Assembly: GCA_903933475.1 (NCBI GenBank) | Contig: CAIZKE010000255.1 | Span: 1 to 10,401 of the forward strand | Reading direction: 5' to 3' | From: an uncultured Alphaproteobacteria bacterium | GTDB lineage: Bacteria > Pseudomonadota > Alphaproteobacteria > Caulobacterales > Caulobacteraceae | Length of the DNA: 10,401 bases | Shown: piece after piece, positions 7,211 through 10,401 of the stretch | How the letters are laid out: every line of letters begins with the position of its first letter | Numbering within the stretch: position 1 is the stretch's first letter | The notes under the pieces: model-generated | Seen by the model: the letters and a program-made list of their open reading frames with translations, nothing else | Databases searched by the model: none | Told to the model about the DNA's origin: nothing | Translations under genes and position numbers: made by a program

Positions 7211-7225
7211 CGGGGCCTCGCCCCG
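7211..7225. repeat. GC-rich hairpin just before the dioxygenase ribosome site
   Basis: CGGGGC-CTC-GCCCCG forms six perfect G/C pairs around a three-base loop. It lies four bases before the strong AGGAGG ribosome site (7230-7235) of the dioxygenase gene. No T tract follows on either strand, so it is not an intrinsic terminator. In the mRNA it could shape ribosome access; this is unproven. Confidence 0.4.
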
Positions 7226-7240
7226 GTGTAGGAGGCGGAC

Positions 7241-8188
7241 ATGAGCCAGACCGCCTCCCCTTCCGGCCTGCCGCCAGTGGACTTCCACGACTGGGCCGCC
7301 GACTTCGAGGGCTTCTCCCGTCGCCTGGGCGACAGCTTCGTCCGCTACGGATTCTGCGTGATCGCCCATCACGACCTGGACCTGCCCCGGATCGACAGGG
7401 CCCTGGCCGCCGGGCGGGCCTTCTTCGCCCTGCCCGAGGACATCAAGCGCCACTACGTTTCCGGCTCAGGTGGCCAGCGGGGCTACACCCCCTTCGGCGT
7501 GGAGACCGCCAGGGACTCCCAGCACTTCGACCTCAAGGAATTCTGGCACATGGGCCGGGACCTGCCGGCGCACCACGCCTACGCCCCGGTCATGCCGCCG
7601 AATGTCTGGCCGGCCGAGGTCCCGGACTTCCGCGAAGAGATCTCCTGGCTGTTCAGCGCCCTGGAGGACTTCGGCCTGCGGGTGCTGCAGGCCCTGGCCG
7701 TCTACCTGGGCCTGCCGCGGCACTGGTTCGATGACCCGGTCCAGGATGGCAACTCCGTCCTGCGCCTCCTGCACTATCCGCCGGTCCCGCCGGACGGGCC
7801 CAACATCCGCGCCGGCGCCCATGGGGACATCAACGTCATCACCCTGCTGCTCGGGGCCGAGGAGGCGGGGCTGGAGGTCCTGGACCACGACGGCCGCTGG
7901 CTGCCGGTCAACCCGCCGGCCGGATCCCTCGTCTGCAACATCGGCGACATGCTGGAGCGGCTGAGCAACCGGGTCCTGCCCTCGACCATCCACCGGGTCG
8001 TCAACCCGGCACCGGAGCGGCGGGGCGTGGCGCGCTATTCGACGCCTTTCTTCCTGCACTTCCGGCCGGACTTCGAGGTCCGCACCCTGCCAAGCTGCAT
8101 CACGGCGGAGCGGCCGGACGCCTTCCCCGAACCGATCACCGCCGATGCCTTCCTCCAGCAGAGGCTGCGGGAGATCAAGCTGGCCTGA
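7241..8188 (+). CDS. 2-oxoglutarate/Fe(II)-dependent dioxygenase, isopenicillin-N-synthase-like
   Basis: Non-haem iron oxygenase of the DIOX_N plus 2OG-FeII_Oxy type, 315 residues. The N-terminal domain (about 12-125) has VRYGFCVIAHH, FFALPEDIKRHY and GYTPFG, typical of this family. The catalytic jelly-roll domain holds the iron triad His194-x-Asp196 (AHGDIN) and His251 (STIHRV). The 2-oxoglutarate-binding Arg265-x-Ser267 (RYSTPFF) is also present, so the protein should be active. A strong AGGAGG sits five bases before the ATG, fixing the start. Bacterial members act on varied small molecules, and nothing here identifies the substrate. It is transcribed away from scoA, and its last 14 bases overlap the end of the carbonic anhydrase gene on the other strand. 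It stands alone on its strand between two minus-strand operons. Confidence 0.92.
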   Translation: MSQTASPSGLPPVDFHDWAADFEGFSRRLGDSFVRYGFCVIAHHDLDLPRIDRALAAGRAFFALPEDIKRHYVSGSGGQRGYTPFGVETARDSQHFDLKEFWHMGRDLPAHHAYAPVMPPNVWPAEVPDFREEISWLFSALEDFGLRVLQALAVYLGLPRHWFDDPVQDGNSVLRLLHYPPVPPDGPNIRAGAHGDINVITLLLGAEEAGLEVLDHDGRWLPVNPPAGSLVCNIGDMLERLSNRVLPSTIHRVVNPAPERRGVARYSTPFFLHFRPDFEVRTLPSCITAERPDAFPEPITADAFLQQRLREIKLA

Positions 8189-8804
8189 TGCCGGGCTGCA
8201 GGGCCTCAAGCCCGGCGGGGTCGGACACGGTGACGGCGAGGTCGGTCAGCAGGCCGTCATGGATGGCGTAGATCCATCCGTGGACGCTGATCGCCTGGCC
8301 CCGCGCCCAGGCGTCCTGCACGAAGACGTCGGAGGCGACGTTGCGCACCTGGCGGATGACGTTCAGCTCGCAGAGCCGGTCCAGTCGCGGGCCGTCTCCC
8401 AGGCCCTCCAGTTCAGTCCGGTTCTCCGCATAGATCTCACGGATCGGATGGAGCCAGTGATCCACAAGGCCCCGGCGCTTGCCGTCCACTGCCGCCGCGA
8501 CGCCGCCGCAGCCGTAATGGCCCACCACCATGATGTGCCGGACCTTCAGGACATCCACGGCGAACTGCAGGACCGAAAGGTAGTTGGCGTCCTGGGGCGG
8601 CGCGAGGTTGGCCACATTCCGGTGTACGAAGAGCTCCCCGGGATCGAGGCCCACGATGTCATTGGCCGGCACCCGGCTGTCAGCGCAGCCGATCCAGAGG
8701 TACTCCGGGCTTTGCTGGCCGGCGAGGCGCTGGAAGAAGCCGGGATCCACGGACAGCTTGGCCGCGGCCCAGCGACGATTGTTGGCCTTGAGGTCATCAA
8801 GCAT
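8175..8804 (-). CDS. can: Beta-class carbonic anhydrase
   Basis: Zinc enzyme interconverting CO2 and bicarbonate in the cytoplasm; 209 residues, close to E. coli Can. The zinc and catalytic residues are all visible: Cys40, Asp42 and Arg44 in GCADSRVPAND, and His96 and Cys99 in GHYGCGG. The ELFVHRNVAN block (57-66) and the SVLQFAVDVLKVRHIMVVGH stretch (77-96) are standard. The ATG directly abuts the stop of the upstream GST gene (TGAATG, no gap), implying translational coupling with the FAH-hydrolase and GST genes. The 3' end overlaps the oppositely oriented dioxygenase gene by 14 bases. The gene symbol follows E. coli Can and is by resemblance only. Confidence 0.94.
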   Translation of the reverse strand: MLDDLKANNRRWAAAKLSVDPGFFQRLAGQQSPEYLWIGCADSRVPANDIVGLDPGELFVHRNVANLAPPQDANYLSVLQFAVDVLKVRHIMVVGHYGCGGVAAAVDGKRRGLVDHWLHPIREIYAENRTELEGLGDGPRLDRLCELNVIRQVRNVASDVFVQDAWARGQAISVHGWIYAIHDGLLTDLAVTVSDPAGLEALQPGIRPA

Positions 8805-9449
8805 TCAGGGTCTCGGCGCTCCCGGCTGGTTTCGCGGATGGGCGGCCTCGAAGGCCGGATGTTGGGCGGCACGCTCGGCGACCGCCTTCAGGGCGGGCCA
8901 GCGGGACATGTCGAGGTCGTACCGCGCGGCGGCGTAGACCTGCGGGACCAGGAGGCAGTCCGCGAGGGTCGGGGTCGCTCCATAGGCGAAGCCCGCCCCG
9001 TGCCGTCCGACCAGGGCCTCAAGGGCGTCGAAACCGTCACTCACCCAGCGGGCGGACCAAGCTGTAACGTCCTCGCGGGAGACCCCCAGTCCCTGCAGGG
9101 CCTTGTGGACGCGGAGATTGTTCAGGGGATGGATATCGCAGGCGACGATGGCGGCCATGGCGCGCACCCGCGCCCGGCCCAGGGCGTCTGCCGGCAGGAG
9201 GGACGGCTCGGGATGGGTCTCCTCCAGCCATTCCAGGATGGCCAGGCTCTGGGTCAGGAGGTCGCCGGCCTCCGTCTCGAGGGCGGGTGCCAGGCCCTGA
9301 GGATTGCGGCCCCGGTAGGCCTCGCCGTGTTGGTCGCCAGCGCCCAGGTCCACAGGGACGACGTCGAAGTCCAGCCCTTTGAGGGCAAGGCCGATGCGGA
9401 CGCGGTAGGGGGCGGTCGCGGCCCAGAAGCTGTAGAGGGTCAGGGGCAT
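8805..9449 (-). CDS. maiA: Zeta-class GST: maleylacetoacetate or maleylpyruvate isomerase
   Basis: Glutathione-dependent cis-trans isomerase of the zeta GST family, 214 residues. It probably converts maleylacetoacetate to fumarylacetoacetate (homogentisate route) or maleylpyruvate to fumarylpyruvate (gentisate route). The thioredoxin-like domain ends near residue 80 and contains NPQGLAPALE (49-58) and the glutathione-contacting QSLAILEWLEE (67-77). The helical domain has AAIVACDIHPLNN (99-111), which I recall from maleylpyruvate isomerases such as NagL, and TPTLADCLLVPQV (159-171). Oddly, the usual Ser-Ser-Cys or Ser-Ser-Ala active-site motif before RVRI is Ala11-Thr12-Ala13. It starts five bases after the FAH-family gene and abuts the carbonic anhydrase. 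No ring-cleavage dioxygenase is in the window, so the choice of pathway stays open. Confidence 0.9.
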   Translation of the reverse strand: MPLTLYSFWAATAPYRVRIGLALKGLDFDVVPVDLGAGDQHGEAYRGRNPQGLAPALETEAGDLLTQSLAILEWLEETHPEPSLLPADALGRARVRAMAAIVACDIHPLNNLRVHKALQGLGVSREDVTAWSARWVSDGFDALEALVGRHGAGFAYGATPTLADCLLVPQVYAAARYDLDMSRWPALKAVAERAAQHPAFEAAHPRNQPGAPRP

Positions 9450-9454
9450 GAGGG

Positions 9455-10135
9455 TCAGTCCAGCCGGAAGGCCAGGACGCCGACGCCCTCGACCTCGCCC
9501 TCGACCCGGTCGCCCTTCTGCAGGGGCCCAACGCCTTCAGGCGTCCCGGTGAAAATCAGGTCGCCGGCCTTCAGGGCCCAGAGGCGTGAGGCTTCGGAAA
9601 TGATCTCGGCCACGTTCCAGATCATGTCCGCCACGACGGCGTCCTGGCGCACCTCGCCGTTGACCGACACGCGGATAGCCCCCTGGGGTGGCGCGCCCGT
9701 CCAGGGCCGGATGGCAGAGACCGGCCCCGAGGCGTCAAAGCCCTTGGCGGCCTCCCAGGGCTGGCCCTTGTCCTTGGCCAGGGCCTGCAGGTCCCGTCGG
9801 GTCAGGTCCACGCCGACCGCGTAACCGAAGACCGTCTCAAGGGCCCGGTCGACCGGGATGTCCTCGCCCCCCGATTTCAGGGCGACGACGAGTTCGATCT
9901 CGTGATGCAGGTTGGCGGTCGCCGACGGGAAGGGAACCGCACCGCCGGGGGGGACGATGGCGTCCGAGGGCTTGGCGAAGAAGAAGGGCGGGTCCCGGTC
10001 GTCGCCGCCCATCTCCCGGCGGTGGGCGGCGTAGTTCCGGCCCACGCAAAGCACCCGGCGAACCGGAAAGAGGGCATCCGATCCCTCGACAGGGACCAGG
10101 ACCGGCGGCGGCGGCGCATGGACGAAGCGGGTCAT
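9455..10135 (-). CDS. Fumarylacetoacetate hydrolase family protein (fumarylpyruvate hydrolase-like)
   Basis: Metal-dependent hydrolase of the FAH superfamily, 226 residues, the size of the short YcgM/FAHD1/NagK group rather than full-length FAH of about 420. It opens with LFPVRRVLCVGRNYAAH (22-38) and PPFFFAKPSDAI (49-60). Metal ligands are expected at Glu79 and Glu81 (HHEIEL) and Asp110 (GVDLTRRDLQ). GTPEGVGPL (197-205) is the conserved C-terminal block. With the zeta-GST next to it, cleavage of fumarylpyruvate to fumarate and pyruvate is the likeliest role; acylpyruvate or oxaloacetate decarboxylation, as in FAHD1, is an alternative. The frame is open upstream to 10312, through a repeat-like element. 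I chose 10135 because the family starts near there; an ATG at 10147 is the main alternative. The ribosome site is weak. Confidence 0.88.
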   Translation of the reverse strand: MTRFVHAPPPPVLVPVEGSDALFPVRRVLCVGRNYAAHRREMGGDDRDPPFFFAKPSDAIVPPGGAVPFPSATANLHHEIELVVALKSGGEDIPVDRALETVFGYAVGVDLTRRDLQALAKDKGQPWEAAKGFDASGPVSAIRPWTGAPPQGAIRVSVNGEVRQDAVVADMIWNVAEIISEASRLWALKAGDLIFTGTPEGVGPLQKGDRVEGEVEGVGVLAFRLD

Positions 10136-10217
10136 GGAAGGCGGCATACCCCCGTCGGGCCGGAAGGAAAACCCCGGGGGGGGCCGGCGATTGACAGGGC
10201 CGGCGGCCTGCGGCCTC

Positions 10218-10264
10218 GAGCCTGTTCCCTTCAGACGGAACGTCTGAATGGACAAAACAGGCTC
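10218..10264. repeat. Long hairpin 1 of an intergenic palindromic element
   Basis: GAGCCTGTT (10218-10226) pairs perfectly with AACAGGCTC (10256-10264). Nested inside, TTCAGACG (10230-10237) pairs perfectly with CGTCTGAA (10241-10248) around a GAA triloop. The two stems are joined by an internal loop of three and seven bases. With 17 perfect pairs, it would fold on either strand as RNA or as a cruciform. No T tract follows, so it is not an ordinary terminator. Confidence 0.85.
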
Positions 10265-10279
10265 CAAGACCATAAAGTG

Positions 10280-10329
10280 AGATCCTGTTTCGATCCGATA
10301 ACCGGTTCCCACTTATCGGAACACGATCT
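10280..10329. repeat. Long hairpin 2 of the same intergenic element
   Basis: TCCGATAA (10294-10301) pairs perfectly with TTATCGGA (10313-10320) around an eleven-base loop. Outside it, TGT/ACA and AGATC (10280-10284) with GATCT (10325-10329) extend the stem, with a five-base bulge and a C-C mismatch. The core, AAGTGGGAACCGGTT on the minus strand, resembles short intergenic palindromes I recall as abundant in many alphaproteobacterial genomes. It ends 20 bases before the ribosome site of the next plus-strand gene. Confidence 0.75.
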
Positions 10330-10358
10330 AGGTCGACGGCGCTGAACCGGAGAGCGAC

Positions 10359-10401
10359 ATGCCTGATCCCGCCGTGAAAGGCCCCCTGTCCGACCTCAGG
10401 G
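10359..10401 (+). CDS. Start of a plus-strand gene (only 14 codons in the window)
   Basis: An ATG at 10359 is preceded by GGAGAG (10349-10354) at good spacing and opens a frame that runs to the window edge, reading MPDPAVKGPLSDLR. The GPLSDLR wording resembles the beginning of CaiB/BaiF (class III) CoA-transferases, which often start with a GPLAGLRV-like strand. Fourteen residues are far too few for a firm call. The gene is divergent from the FAH-family operon and lies just after the double-hairpin element. Confidence 0.5.
   Translation, partial: MPDPAVKGPLSDLR

Larger units (their letters stand above)
10136..10358. other. Divergent intergenic region with two hairpins
   Basis: This 223-base spacer lies between the FAH-family gene (minus) and the partial gene at 10359 (plus). 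It holds a run of eight G (10176-10183) preceded by CCCC, a GC-rich stretch, then the double-hairpin element (10218-10329) and a ribosome site at 10349-10354. I found no clean promoter for either direction outside the hairpin element. No gene-like coding is evident, although the minus strand is open through it. Confidence 0.6.

Noticed and set aside
8145..9824. A 559-codon plus-strand frame crossing the carbonic anhydrase, GST and FAH-family genes
   Set aside because: It spans three well-supported minus-strand genes and their junctions, shows no domain, and is explained by GC-rich codon bias.
10191..10196. A perfect TTGACA on the plus strand
   Set aside because: No AT-containing -10 follows at 16-18 bases and no Caulobacter-type -10 at 10-14 bases; the downstream sequence is GC-rich hairpin.
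10249..10276. Possible plus-strand promoter TGGACA (10249-10254), 16 bases, CATAAA (10271-10276)
   Set aside because: The hexamers are fair matches, but they lie inside the repeat-like element, so the resemblance may be incidental. Transcript mapping would be needed.
10136..10312. N-terminal extension of the FAH-family protein to an ATG at 10312
   Set aside because: The extra 59 residues derive from the hairpin element and the G tract, and do not resemble the family, whose members begin near 10135.
1..10401. CRISPR arrays, tRNA/rRNA genes, transposases, toxin-antitoxin or phage-defence genes
   Set aside because: I looked across both strands and found no repeat-spacer pattern, no RNA-gene signature and no matching protein motifs; nearly all of the window is explained by the metabolic and transport genes listed.

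Overview
This is a GC-rich, densely packed bacterial chromosome segment. Its gene content fits an alphaproteobacterium, most likely of the Caulobacteraceae (Caulobacter/Phenylobacterium/Brevundimonas type). The clues are the high GC, a long TonB-dependent receptor with an EEVVVTG-type TonB box, one-base and four-base start/stop overlaps, and a palindromic intergenic element of a type I recall from many alphaproteobacteria. The taxonomic call is inference; no rRNA or other marker gene is present.

Layout, left to right. (1) Positions 1-2387, minus strand: a compact polyamine cluster, aguA (agmatine deiminase) then aguB (N-carbamoylputrescine amidohydrolase) then a GNAT acetyltransferase cut by the window edge. 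AguA and AguB together convert agmatine to putrescine. A clear intrinsic terminator (2456-2486) separates this cluster from the next gene upstream. (2) Positions 2511-4994, minus: an outer-membrane TonB-dependent receptor of unknown substrate. (3) Positions 5176-7140, minus: scoA-scoB, the two subunits of a 3-oxoacid CoA-transferase (acetoacetate/ketone-body use), followed 25 nt later by an msrA that carries an export signal. (4) Positions 7141-7240: a short divergent region with a palindrome matching CTGC-N3-GCAG, the motif I recall for the PHB regulator PhaR. (5) Positions 7241-8188, plus: a non-haem iron/2-oxoglutarate dioxygenase of the isopenicillin-N-synthase-like family, with an intact metal triad. 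(6) Positions 8175-10135, minus: a FAH-family hydrolase, a zeta-class GST isomerase and a beta-carbonic anhydrase in tight order. The first two resemble the last two steps of homogentisate or gentisate breakdown. The carbonic anhydrase overlaps the dioxygenase by 14 bp tail to tail. (7) Positions 10136-10358: a divergent intergenic region dominated by two strong hairpins. (8) From 10359, plus: the first 14 codons of a further gene.

Most of the window is ordinary accessory metabolism: polyamine synthesis, ketone-body and aromatic carbon use, nutrient uptake and oxidative repair. I see no defence system, mobile element, CRISPR array or biosynthetic cluster. The points most worth a second look are the double-hairpin element at 10218-10329, the PhaR-like site before scoA, the missing catalytic Ser motif in the zeta-GST, and the exported MsrA in a CoA-transferase operon.
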